Positions 1-6,947 of a stretch of 26,022 bases of DNA are shown piece after piece. Within the stretch, counting starts at the first letter, position 1; each line of letters opens with the position of its first letter. Source of the DNA: Clostridium sp. CAG:964. Its GTDB lineage: Bacteria > Bacillota > Clostridia > Oscillospirales > Acutalibacteraceae. Below the pieces are notes generated by a model. The model did not search any database and had not been told where the DNA came from. It was given only the letters and a program-made list of their open reading frames with translations. The stretch spans positions 1 to 26,022 of the forward strand of contig FR891306.1 of NCBI GenBank assembly GCA_000435335.1. Reading direction: 5' to 3'. Position numbers and translations under genes: made by a program.

Positions 1-324
1 GCATTGCTCCACGCAGAAGCTGTAGCAATACACAGGGCCTGCCAAAAGCTGGGAGGCTGGCAGCTGTGGCAGTGTGAGCTGTATGTTACGGTAGAGCCTT
101 GCCCTATGTGTGCCGGTGCCATAATAAACTCACGCATTCGCTCGGTTTATTACGGTGCAAAAAACCCAAAGGCGGGCTGCTGTGAAAGCGTGGTCAATTT
201 GTTTGAATTGCCCTTTAACCACAAGCCCAATGTTACAGGCGGTATATTGGAGGATAGGTGCGGCAAAATAATGACAGACTTTTTCAGCCAATTACGAGAA
301 AAAAAGAAGCTGCAAAAGCAGTGA
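1..324 (+). CDS. tadA: tRNA-specific adenosine deaminase, 3' part (5' end outside window)
   Basis: TadA deaminates adenosine-34 to inosine in tRNA anticodons (tRNA-Arg ACG) in the cytoplasm. The reading frame is open from base 1 and ends with TGA at 322-324. The visible part has the zinc-dependent deaminase signature: HAE (codons 4-6, zinc ligand His and proton-shuttle Glu) and PCPMCAGA about 30 residues later (two zinc-ligand Cys). The later segment ending in DFFSQLREKKK is typical of TadA C-termini. Compared with the usual 150-160 aa, about 50 N-terminal residues lie outside the window. An internal TTG at base 4 is not a credible start because it would remove the strand before the HAE motif. 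The family call is secure. Confidence 0.93.
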   Translation, partial: ALLHAEAVAIHRACQKLGGWQLWQCELYVTVEPCPMCAGAIINSRIRSVYYGAKNPKAGCCESVVNLFELPFNHKPNVTGGILEDRCGKIMTDFFSQLREKKKLQKQ

Positions 325-350
325 AAAAATTAATAAAAATTAATATCAAT

Positions 351-372
351 ACAAATACAGCACAAATACAGC
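351..372. repeat. Perfect tandem duplication of an 11-mer
   Basis: ACAAATACAGC occurs twice back to back (351-361 and 362-372). The second copy runs into the left arm of the terminator. It is probably a local slippage duplication, and no function is suggested. Confidence 0.6.
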
Positions 373-412
373 AAGAGGGAAAGCCAAAATACGGACTTTC
401 CCTCTTGCTTTT
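370..412. terminator. Intrinsic terminator between convergent tadA and ABC permease genes
   Basis: A perfect 14-bp stem has left arm 370-383 (AGCAAGAGGGAAAG) and right arm 396-409, with a 12-nt loop. A short T tract follows on the plus strand (409-412), so it best fits tadA. On the minus strand the U tract is poor, but the same stem may also stop the permease transcript, which ends about 60 nt away. Confidence 0.85.
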
Positions 413-467
413 ATAGGTTGTGTAGGTTGTTGATTAAATTATATACGCAATACCCATTGCTTGGTAT

Positions 468-2486
468 TTACTTGTAGTTTTTTGCAGTAACCTCGCTGCA
501 GCCGTCAATTTCCTTGCTGTATTTATTCAGCACAGCCTTTGTTTTTTCGTAGCCGTCCTTAGGGATTACAAGCATTTCTCCGCCGCTGATTCTCCTAATC
601 TCTTCAGATTTTATACTATCTAAATGCCTAGGCCTTATGAATAAAATACCATCTGCATTATCTAAATCTGTAAAGTGTTCAAATACCCTCCGGTCAGCGG
701 CAAAATCCTCATTGTATGCCGCTATAAGCTCATTTGCAAATTCAGTATCCGAAACATCAATTTTCTTGTTTTCGTCAACTGCCTGCATATTGTTATAGCT
801 CATATCCAGCTCGGTGCCGTTTCCACAGCCTTGTATTATAAATTTACTTTCCTTAAAAGACTCACCGGAGCATATTTCGTCAAGGTATTTTATAATGGTA
901 TCTGTATCAAACAAGTCAGACGAATAATACCTGCTCTCTACAGACTTGTCATTGTAATAATATCTAACACAAATATAATCAGTGTTCATATTATACCAAA
1001 AATTATTACTATACCTTAAGAATGGAGTTTTTTCGTTGTATTCCTTAACAAGCTCGTCATTAAGTTTATTCACTGCAGCTATTTCCTCTTTGTTTTCAAG
1101 TCTTAAAAGTCTTGAATAGCCGCTCATAAACATATGCTGCTTTTCATCAAATACTGTTCTGTAATAATATGTGCTGTTATTGATATATTCGTCATAGTAT
1201 CCGTCATAGTATTCCATTTCACCTTCGAAAACACCTTCTGAATAATCTTCGCCCAAAAATTCATTAATGGTGTTACCGTAATTTTTGTTAATACTTGTTT
1301 CAACACTTACATATTTAACAGTTTTTATATCCGGCGCCCATATATTCATACTTACCATACCTGTTGCGGTTAACAGATAAATCACCAAAGAAAGTGCAAC
1401 AGAGGCACCTAAGCAAGGTATGCTCTTTAAAATTCCGGAACCGCCTCGATTGTAAATACTTGTAATTATCAAATACGAAACTATACAGCCCACAACAGAG
1501 AACAGTATATACCATAAAAACTGAACTGTACCCGACTTAACATCACTGCTTAAAGCTCCGGAGGCAGTGTAGCCAATATACACACCACAGGCAAGGCTTG
1601 AAATAATTATAATGAGTATTTTTGGTAGCTTAAATATAAAGCCCATCTGCACATTTTCGTTTTTGCGGCGCTTAAACAAAATAACAGCCGCTGCAAATAT
1701 TACAGCTGCAAAAATAATACTGTATATGCAGTATGGCACCATTGATGCATCGGACATATACGCTCCTGAAGAACATACATATATGCCCATAGAGGGTGAC
1801 AACAGGCTGTGTATAAACAAATTCCCTTTAGTTAATAAATTTGATAATCCGTTGTAGCAAAAGTCAGCCGTACCCGCTGAAAAATTGTATACTAAATTCA
1901 TAATAACAGAAAATAATACAGGGTATGTTACATTAATAGCTGCATAGGATATTACCGTATCTGCCACTGTTCCGCAGCAGACAGCCAAAAAGCTATACAT
2001 GGCATATGCCAAAAGCGTAGGCGGAACAATAGCTATAAAATATGTTAAGCCTACAAGTATATCACCGCACAAAAGCCCTGATATTAAAGTAACAACAAAA
2101 AGTGGTACAAAAATTACCAACAGACCTGTAATGAAGTTCGACAAAAACAAGGTGCTGCGTTTAATAGGCAGCGACATAACCAAGTCTGTACTTCGCCTGT
2201 TATGGAAGGCTTTAAATAAATTGGCGGAAATTACTACCACAAATATATTTACAATAACGGAAGCCAGCCGCCAATTTGACCTAAACATTGATATAATTGC
2301 TTCATTATTATGCAGATTCTGTGCCCCTTCTCCGTTTCCCAACAGAGATATTGCAAGCATAAAGGGAAGTACAACTAAAAGTATTACAGAATATACTACA
2401 GACAAGCTTGTCATGCTGCGAAGAGTCCATTTTAACATTCCGCAAAAGCCCTGACTTTGCTTATTCGATGATGTGGTCAATGTCAT
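468..2486 (-). CDS. ABC-2-type transporter permease with large C-terminal soluble domain
   Basis: This is the membrane subunit of the ABC exporter encoded with the upstream ATPase and GntR regulator. The start is placed at ATG 2486 because GGAGG lies 9 nt upstream, inside the end of the ATPase gene. The overlap is then 26 nt and the protein 672 aa. A longer open frame to 2549 lacks a better ribosome site. About nine hydrophobic segments fill roughly residues 30-380 (for example the SVILLVVLPFMLAISLL and IFAAAVILF stretches). About 270 polar residues rich in Tyr, Asn, Asp and Glu follow the last membrane segment. This layout matches clostridial permeases paired with YtrA-type regulators. The substrate is not visible; relatives are linked to cell-envelope stress or export. 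The family call is good and the substrate is unknown. Confidence 0.8.
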   Translation of the reverse strand: MTLTTSSNKQSQGFCGMLKWTLRSMTSLSVVYSVILLVVLPFMLAISLLGNGEGAQNLHNNEAIISMFRSNWRLASVIVNIFVVVISANLFKAFHNRRSTDLVMSLPIKRSTLFLSNFITGLLVIFVPLFVVTLISGLLCGDILVGLTYFIAIVPPTLLAYAMYSFLAVCCGTVADTVISYAAINVTYPVLFSVIMNLVYNFSAGTADFCYNGLSNLLTKGNLFIHSLLSPSMGIYVCSSGAYMSDASMVPYCIYSIIFAAVIFAAAVILFKRRKNENVQMGFIFKLPKILIIIISSLACGVYIGYTASGALSSDVKSGTVQFLWYILFSVVGCIVSYLIITSIYNRGGSGILKSIPCLGASVALSLVIYLLTATGMVSMNIWAPDIKTVKYVSVETSINKNYGNTINEFLGEDYSEGVFEGEMEYYDGYYDEYINNSTYYYRTVFDEKQHMFMSGYSRLLRLENKEEIAAVNKLNDELVKEYNEKTPFLRYSNNFWYNMNTDYICVRYYYNDKSVESRYYSSDLFDTDTIIKYLDEICSGESFKESKFIIQGCGNGTELDMSYNNMQAVDENKKIDVSDTEFANELIAAYNEDFAADRRVFEHFTDLDNADGILFIRPRHLDSIKSEEIRRISGGEMLVIPKDGYEKTKAVLNKYSKEIDGCSEVTAKNYK

Positions 2487-3360
2487 AACCAGCCGCCTCC
2501 ATTTCACTAATAAATATTTCCTCCAGTGTAAGAGGTAATGCCTGAACAAACACAGGGTTTAAAGAATTAATATAACTGTTAATATCGTTAATATTGCCAC
2601 GAACAACCAGTGTATAAAGGTTGCCGGTATTCTTTACATCAACAATATCAAGCGGCTTCAGCAGCTCTTGAGACAGTGGTTGAATAAACGCCGCCTGTAT
2701 TCTGTACAGCTCCAGCTTTAAGCTGTCCAGCTCTCTTTCAAGCAGCAAACCGCCGCAGTGCAAAAAGCCCATATGGTCGCACATATCTTCAAGCTCTCTT
2801 AAATTGTGCGAAGCTATTACAACAGTCATAGAATTTTCAGCTATTTCACCGATTAAAAGCTTTTTAACAAGCTGACGCACTACAGGGTCAAGTCCGTCAA
2901 ATATTTCGTCCAGAAATAAATATTTAGGACAAGCAGACAGTGCCAGTGTAATTGCCACCTGCCTTTGCATTCCCTTTGACATTGTTATTATTTTTGTTTT
3001 CATTTTCAGTCTAAATGCCTTTGACAGCTCTTTAAACTTTTTGTCACTCCAGTTAGGGTACATCTCTCTATACAGGATTGCAGTATTTTCTACAGTTGCG
3101 TGGTTTGAGAAATATGGGAAATCAGATACAAAGCAGCACCTTCCCCTAACCCCCGGATTATCTATGATATCCTCGTCGTCTATCATAATTTTACCCTTGT
3201 CGGGTATATACACTCCCGACAATATTCTAAGCAGTGTACTTTTACCGCTGCCGTTTGAGCCTACCAGTCCAAAAACCGACGCTGTGGGTATTTGTACAGT
3301 AAGCTTATCCAAAGCCTTTACATCACCAAAGCTTTTTGAAATATTACATATGTCTATCAA
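2461..3360 (-). CDS. ABC transporter ATP-binding protein (YtrB-like)
   Basis: This cytoplasmic ATPase drives the adjacent permease. With the TTG start at 3360 it is 299 aa. AGGAGAGG sits 7 nt upstream, and the protein then begins MIDICNISKSF as in the family; an upstream in-frame TTG at 3381 has no such site. Walker A is GSNGSGKST (about residues 34-42). The signature loop is degenerate, SKGMQ (128-132) instead of LSGGQ. Walker B is YLFLDE (147-152), followed by the D-loop GLDP, and the H-loop His is about 185. The segment YPNWSDKKF after the Q-loop region is typical of YtrB-type ATPases. The gene begins 17 nt after the gntR stop and overlaps the permease start, which suggests translational coupling. 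The family call is secure. Confidence 0.9.
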   Translation of the reverse strand: MIDICNISKSFGDVKALDKLTVQIPTASVFGLVGSNGSGKSTLLRILSGVYIPDKGKIMIDDEDIIDNPGVRGRCCFVSDFPYFSNHATVENTAILYREMYPNWSDKKFKELSKAFRLKMKTKIITMSKGMQRQVAITLALSACPKYLFLDEIFDGLDPVVRQLVKKLLIGEIAENSMTVVIASHNLRELEDMCDHMGFLHCGGLLLERELDSLKLELYRIQAAFIQPLSQELLKPLDIVDVKNTGNLYTLVVRGNINDINSYINSLNPVFVQALPLTLEEIFISEMEAAGYDIDHIIE

Positions 3361-3377
3361 CTGCCGACCTCTCCTTT

Positions 3378-3734
3378 TCAATAAATTTTACCAACAATTT
3401 TTAATACCTCATTTTTTTCTATGCCCAGATTTTTTGCCTCAGCTACACTTTGCTTAATTTTATCCAGAGCCTCCAGCCTTTTGCCGCTTACCGCATTAAG
3501 TTGCGGTGCAACAAAAGAGCCCTTGCCAACTGCCGAATAAATTATGCCGTCCTGCTCTAAGGCTTTGTATGCCTTTGAAACCGTGTTAGGATTTACACTC
3601 AGCTGCATTGCCAACTGCCTTACGGGCGGCAGTTGCTGCCTAGGCTGCAGCACGCCAAGCGAAATCAGCCTTACCACATTGTTATAAACCTGTTCATAAA
3701 TCGGTTCACGACTTTGTAGGTTTATTGTAAACAA
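3378..3734 (-). CDS. GntR-family transcriptional regulator, YtrA subfamily
   Basis: This DNA-binding regulator probably represses its own operon. With the TTG start at 3734 (GGGAG about 10 nt upstream) it is 118 aa, beginning MFTINLQSREPIYEQ, the normal YtrA N-terminus. A longer open frame to 3818 would run through the promoter and operator. The winged helix-turn-helix covers about residues 10-75, with the recognition segment QLAMQLSVNPNTVSKAYKALE and the wing GIIYSAVGKGSFVA. The short C-terminal tail lacks the large effector-binding domain of FadR or HutC types, as expected for YtrA. It is first in a gntR-ATPase-permease operon. YtrA relatives respond to cell-wall-active peptides in Bacillus; the inducer here is unknown. 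Confidence 0.9.
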   Translation of the reverse strand: MFTINLQSREPIYEQVYNNVVRLISLGVLQPRQQLPPVRQLAMQLSVNPNTVSKAYKALEQDGIIYSAVGKGSFVAPQLNAVSGKRLEALDKIKQSVAEAKNLGIEKNEVLKIVGKIY

Positions 3735-3763
3735 ATCTGCAACACTCCCTTCTTGAAATATGG

Positions 3764-3793
3764 TGTATAATTGTACTATGTCAATTAATACAA
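3764..3793 (-). promoter_or_regulatory. Probable promoter of the gntR-ABC operon
   Basis: Read on the minus strand, a -35 TTGTAT (3788-3793) and a -10 TATACA (3764-3769) are separated by 18 nt, about 30 nt before the TTG start. A perfect TTGACA lies at 3779-3784 but has no good -10 at the right distance and would leave almost no leader. The operator arms bracket this promoter. Confidence 0.5.
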
Positions 3794-3803
3794 TTAGTAC
3801 AAT
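3770..3803. promoter_or_regulatory. Perfect inverted-repeat operator, likely bound by the GntR protein
   Basis: ATTGTACTA (3770-3778) and its exact reverse complement TAGTACAAT (3795-3803) are separated by 16 nt. One arm lies between the -10 and -35 elements and the other just upstream of the -35, the classic position for repression. YtrA-type regulators bind spaced inverted repeats of this kind. The repeat is seen directly; binding is inferred. Confidence 0.65.
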
Positions 3804-3872
3804 GTTAGTATAGCTCATACGCTTGCTCTTGTCAATAAAAATTCAATAATTTTTAAAAATATTTTTCGCATA

Positions 3873-3920
3873 AAAAAGCACAGCCCTCTTTCGGCTTTAC
3901 CGAAAAAAGCTGTGCTTTTT
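3873..3920 (-). terminator. Intrinsic terminator of the DUF4250 gene
   Basis: A perfect 12-bp stem (3873-3884 with 3909-3920, core GCACAGC/GCTGTGC) encloses a second stem TTTCGG/CCGAAA. On the minus strand it is followed by a six-T run. The T-rich flank on the other side would let it also work on the plus strand. Confidence 0.88.
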
Positions 3921-3960
3921 ATTTATTATTTAATAATAGAAATCAAATATAATATATTTT

Positions 3961-4137
3961 TTACACAAACCGATTTTTACTCTCGTCATAGGTGTAGTTT
4001 ATGGTTGCCAGCTTATCCTTAATTTCCTGTTCGGAAGCATCAAGCGACCTTGCAAGCTCTTTAAGCGACGGGTAAAAGTCACGCAGCTGCGTATTTATAT
4101 AGGACAGCAAAATTACAGGCTCCTGTGGAATTGACAT
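3961..4137 (-). CDS. DUF4250 family small protein
   Basis: A 58-aa cytoplasmic protein of unknown function. ATG at 4137 is preceded by AAGGAAG 7 nt upstream, and it ends with TAA at 3961. The translation contains LLSYINTQLRDFYPSLKEL, then an acidic helical stretch (DASEQEIKDKLA), and ends NYTYDESKNRFV. This matches the DUF4250 pattern of a short LRD(F/Y)Y-containing helical domain about 60 aa long. The gene stands alone, with its own promoter (4171-4199) and terminator (3873-3920). It is easily missed because of its size. I know no function for the family. Confidence 0.82.
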   Translation of the reverse strand: MSIPQEPVILLSYINTQLRDFYPSLKELARSLDASEQEIKDKLATINYTYDESKNRFV

Positions 4138-4170
4138 TTTGTATCTTCCTTTCTGTCTTAGTCTAGCTTA

Positions 4171-4199
4171 ATTATACACCTAAAGCTCTGTACGGTCAA
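4171..4199 (-). promoter_or_regulatory. Promoter of the DUF4250 gene
   Basis: On the minus strand TTGACC (4194-4199), a 17-nt spacer and a perfect TATAAT (4171-4176) lie about 34 nt before the start codon. Confidence 0.82.
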
Positions 4200-4211
4200 A
4201 CAGCAAAGCAC

Positions 4212-4964
4212 CTACTGCTTCTTTTTCTGTATATGTGCCGAGATTTTAAGCATAAGCTTATTAGGTATAAAGCGTAGTAAAAATACCCCCAGCTTCATTT
4301 GCAAGCCCGGTATAATATACAGCTTGCCCTTAAGTGCTTTTTCTATTGCATACCTTGCCACATATTCACTGCTTAGTCCCTTTAACGCAAATTTAACATT
4401 GGCAACATCATTAAACTCCGTATTTACAGGGCCGGGACAAAGCACGGACACACTTACATTGGAGTTTTTTTCTTTTAATTCCCGATAAACAGCCTCTGTA
4501 AGCCGTCTGACATAATTTTTGGTTGCATAATATGTGCTTAAATACGGCCCTGCCATATATGCGGCAGAGGAAGCAACATTAAGAATTATACCTCTGTCCT
4601 TCTCTGCAAAATCCTTTAAGAACAGCTTGGTAAGCATATGCACCGCCACAACATTTGTTTTAATCATATTAAGCTCCTTGTTAAGGTCTGTGCTTAAAAA
4701 CTCGCCTGCCAAACCAAAGCCTGCGTTATTTACAAGCATATCCACGCCCTTATCCTTAACGGAATTGTAAAGCTTAGTACAATTTTCTTCTGTTGAAACA
4801 TCACATTCTATTGTTTCAACAGAAACTCCCGTAATTTCATTTTTTATTTCTTCAAGCCTGTTTAATCTTCTTGCAACCAATATCAGGTCACAGCCTCTTT
4901 TAGCAAGCTCTCTTGCCATATCTCTGCCAATACCGGAGCTTGCACCTGTTATTAACGCTTTCAA
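4212..4964 (-). CDS. Short-chain dehydrogenase/reductase, SDR family
   Basis: A 250-aa classical SDR oxidoreductase using NAD(P)H; the substrate is not visible. The TTG start (4962-4964) directly follows the stop of the upstream HAD gene, with AGGAG 7 nt before it. The nucleotide-binding motif TGASSGIG is at residues 6-13, the NNAG motif at 79-82, and the catalytic triad Ser132, Tyr145 and Lys149 has the normal 13-residue Ser-Tyr spacing. The product-release PGPVNTEF motif follows the catalytic core. Arg32-Arg33 after the second strand suggests NADP preference. The C-terminus is hydrophobic then basic (LLRFIPNKLML...QKKKQ), seen in SDRs of the DltE/YqjQ type that act on lipophilic substrates. 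It is probably co-transcribed with the HAD phosphatase. Confidence 0.88.
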   Translation of the reverse strand: MKALITGASSGIGRDMARELAKRGCDLILVARRLNRLEEIKNEITGVSVETIECDVSTEENCTKLYNSVKDKGVDMLVNNAGFGLAGEFLSTDLNKELNMIKTNVVAVHMLTKLFLKDFAEKDRGIILNVASSAAYMAGPYLSTYYATKNYVRRLTEAVYRELKEKNSNVSVSVLCPGPVNTEFNDVANVKFALKGLSSEYVARYAIEKALKGKLYIIPGLQMKLGVFLLRFIPNKLMLKISAHIQKKKQ

Positions 4965-5804
4965 CTAAATTCTCCTTTGTCTTCTGCTTTCCAGCTCCAA
5001 AATTTTCTTTGCAACGCTGTCCTGAGTGTTACTGCCTATTATCTCTGTGGCAATTTCCTTTAGCTTGGGGTTTGCATTTTCTACAGCATATGACATATCT
5101 GCAATTTTAAACATTGGCAAATCGTTGAGAGAGTCGCCAAAAACCACAAGCTCGTCACAATTAAGATATTTTTTCAGCTTTTCAACTGCCTTTGCCTTAT
5201 TTGCAAGCCTTGGCATAATTTCGCACCAATATTCAGTACGGTAAAGCTCCTGCTGAAAAACGACATTATAATCCTCGCTGTCTGCAATGCTGTCATAAAG
5301 CGGCTGCAGCTCCTGCTGTCCCTCTATAAAGGTTACATAAAAAACCTCACCGCAAAACGACTCCTCCACACTGTTTACCGGCGTCATACGGCTGTCGTTC
5401 CTTCTTCTTCCTAAATAATAATTAAAGCCCTCGCTTAAAGTACCGTTTTTATTCCACTGTACCCTTTCCTGACCGTTCACAAAGGTATATACAAGAGGCG
5501 TAAAGCCAAATCTTTTTGACAAATCCACAAGGGCCTTCACCTGCTTTTCAGTAAAGCTAACCTTGTGCAAGCGGTGCTTTGAGGCACAGTCATAGACAAA
5601 TGTGCCGTTATATATAACAACAGGCAGGTTTATATTCAACCCTTTAGTCACTATTTCAGAGGATTTATTAGACCTTGCCGTAGCATATGTAAGAAAAATG
5701 CCCTCTTTTATCAGTGAGTTTAGTATATCTGCACTGGCTTTTGTAACCCTGCCGGATCTATCAAGCAGGGTTCCGTCCAAATCCGTAACATACAGTCTTT
5801 TCAT
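4965..5804 (-). CDS. HAD superfamily phosphatase, Cof type (class IIB)
   Basis: A 279-aa cytoplasmic phosphatase that probably hydrolyses sugar phosphates or similar small phosphoesters. ATG at 5804 has GAGGTG 7 nt upstream. Motif I is DLDGT at residues 8-12 (Asp8 nucleophile, Asp10 acid/base). Motif II is the Thr in YATAR (about 42), a Lys follows near 203-205, and motif IV is GDSLND at 223-228. The region between motifs II and III (about 85-195) is the C2B-type cap. Cof proteins usually have 260-290 aa, so it is full length. A promoter sits at 5881-5909, and the SDR gene follows with no gap. The substrate cannot be told from sequence. Confidence 0.9.
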   Translation of the reverse strand: MKRLYVTDLDGTLLDRSGRVTKASADILNSLIKEGIFLTYATARSNKSSEIVTKGLNINLPVVIYNGTFVYDCASKHRLHKVSFTEKQVKALVDLSKRFGFTPLVYTFVNGQERVQWNKNGTLSEGFNYYLGRRRNDSRMTPVNSVEESFCGEVFYVTFIEGQQELQPLYDSIADSEDYNVVFQQELYRTEYWCEIMPRLANKAKAVEKLKKYLNCDELVVFGDSLNDLPMFKIADMSYAVENANPKLKEIATEIIGSNTQDSVAKKILELESRRQRRI

Positions 5805-5880
5805 TTCATAACACCTCAGTTATATTTACAGGTTTTATTTTAAATTAATATCCTAAAAAGCTTATGCAGCCTACTGCTTA

Positions 5881-5909
5881 ATTATAACTTATATTAGTAG
5901 TATTTTCAA
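5881..5909 (-). promoter_or_regulatory. Promoter of the HAD-SDR operon
   Basis: On the minus strand TTGAAA (5904-5909), a 17-nt spacer and TATAAT (5881-5886) precede a leader of about 70 nt. The leader has no strong fold that I can see. Confidence 0.75.
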
Positions 5910-5921
5910 ACATAAAACCAC

Positions 5922-5950
5922 AAAAAAGGCCACAGCAGAGAACTGTGACC
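5922..5950 (-). terminator. Intrinsic terminator of the typA-exonuclease-dus operon
   Basis: On the minus strand GGTCACAG (5943-5950) pairs with CTGTGGCC (5928-5935), with one G-U wobble. A run of six T follows (5922-5927). It begins only 7 nt after the dus stop codon. Confidence 0.85.
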
Positions 5951-5956
5951 GAAATT

Positions 5957-6922
5957 TTACATACTATTCTTTACTTTTTCAACAAGTCTTAACAAGTCGT
6001 CATAGGTACACAGCCTGCCTGCCTCGTTTCTGAATGCCGCCGCACCGTGGAAGCCCTTTAAATAATATGCAATGTGCTTTCGTGCTTCCTTCATACCTAT
6101 TTTTTCGCCCTTGTACTCACATATTTTTTTAATATGCCTCTGCATAACCAAAAGCCTTTCATCGGCTGTTGGCAATGGTATAACATTTTTATTATTCAGA
6201 ACATACTCATTAATCTGCTTAAAAATCCAAGGATTGCCTAAAGCGGCTCTGCCCACCATAACCATATCACAGCCTGTTTGGCGAAGCATTTCAAAGGCTG
6301 TTTTAGCGTCTGTAACATCACCGTTGCCTATAACAGGCACATCAAGCTCCTGCTTTAGCTTTGCGATTATTTCCCAGTCGGCATAGGGCTTGTACATTTG
6401 TTTTGCGGTTCTGCCGTGTATTGTTACAGCCGAAGCGCCATTGTCCACACAGTACCGTGCAACCTCAAGGGCGGTTAGGCTTTCGTCGTCAAAGCCCTTG
6501 CGGATTTTTATTGTAACGGGAATATCTACTGCATTTACAACAGCCTTTACTATTTCGCCGCAAAGCCTTGGTGTTTTCATAAGTGCACAGCCGTTGCCGC
6601 TGCCGCTTATTTTGGGAGCAGGGCACCCCATATTTATATCCAAAACATCTGGCTTAAAACGCACAGCTGTTTTTGCCGCCTGTGCCATGGTTTCAGGCTC
6701 GCTGCCAAAAAGCTGTACAGCACAAGGATGTTCAATTTCTGAAACCTCCATAAGCTCGGTGGAGCGTTCATTTTTATACGAAACGCCCTTTGAGCTAACC
6801 ATCTCACTTACAACATATGCAGCTCCCATTTCCTTACATATTTCACGAAAGGCACGGTCTGCTACTCCTGCCATTGGTGCCAAGGCAACAATGCCGTCTA
6901 TCATAACATTTTTTATTTTCAC
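5957..6922 (-). CDS. dus: tRNA-dihydrouridine synthase (DusB/NifR3 type)
   Basis: An FMN-dependent enzyme that reduces uridine to dihydrouridine in tRNA D-loops. With the GTG start at 6922 (GAGGTGAGG just upstream) it is 321 aa, beginning MKIKNVMIDGIVALAPMAGV. The open frame continues upstream to 7045 but only through the neighbouring gene. The TIM-barrel N-terminus has the APMAGVADRAFR motif (15-26). The catalytic Cys100 sits in NMGCPAPK, the FMN phosphate-binding region includes VIGNGDV, and MVGRAALGNPWIF follows. The helical domain occupies the last 80 residues or so. It is last in an operon with typA and the exonuclease and starts 25 nt after the exonuclease stop. Dus genes in Firmicutes often carry no other local functional link. 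Confidence 0.93.
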   Translation of the reverse strand: MKIKNVMIDGIVALAPMAGVADRAFREICKEMGAAYVVSEMVSSKGVSYKNERSTELMEVSEIEHPCAVQLFGSEPETMAQAAKTAVRFKPDVLDINMGCPAPKISGSGNGCALMKTPRLCGEIVKAVVNAVDIPVTIKIRKGFDDESLTALEVARYCVDNGASAVTIHGRTAKQMYKPYADWEIIAKLKQELDVPVIGNGDVTDAKTAFEMLRQTGCDMVMVGRAALGNPWIFKQINEYVLNNKNVIPLPTADERLLVMQRHIKKICEYKGEKIGMKEARKHIAYYLKGFHGAAAFRNEAGRLCTYDDLLRLVEKVKNSM

Positions 6923-6947
6923 AAGCCTCACCTCGTAAATTGTAAAA

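Noticed and set aside
1999..2454. 151-aa plus-strand open frame opposite the ABC permease
   Set aside because: Antisense shadow of the membrane domain; composition reflects the complement of hydrophobic codons.
6390..6938. 182-aa plus-strand open frame opposite dus
   Set aside because: It lies entirely inside the well-supported dus gene and has no recognisable domain or start signal.
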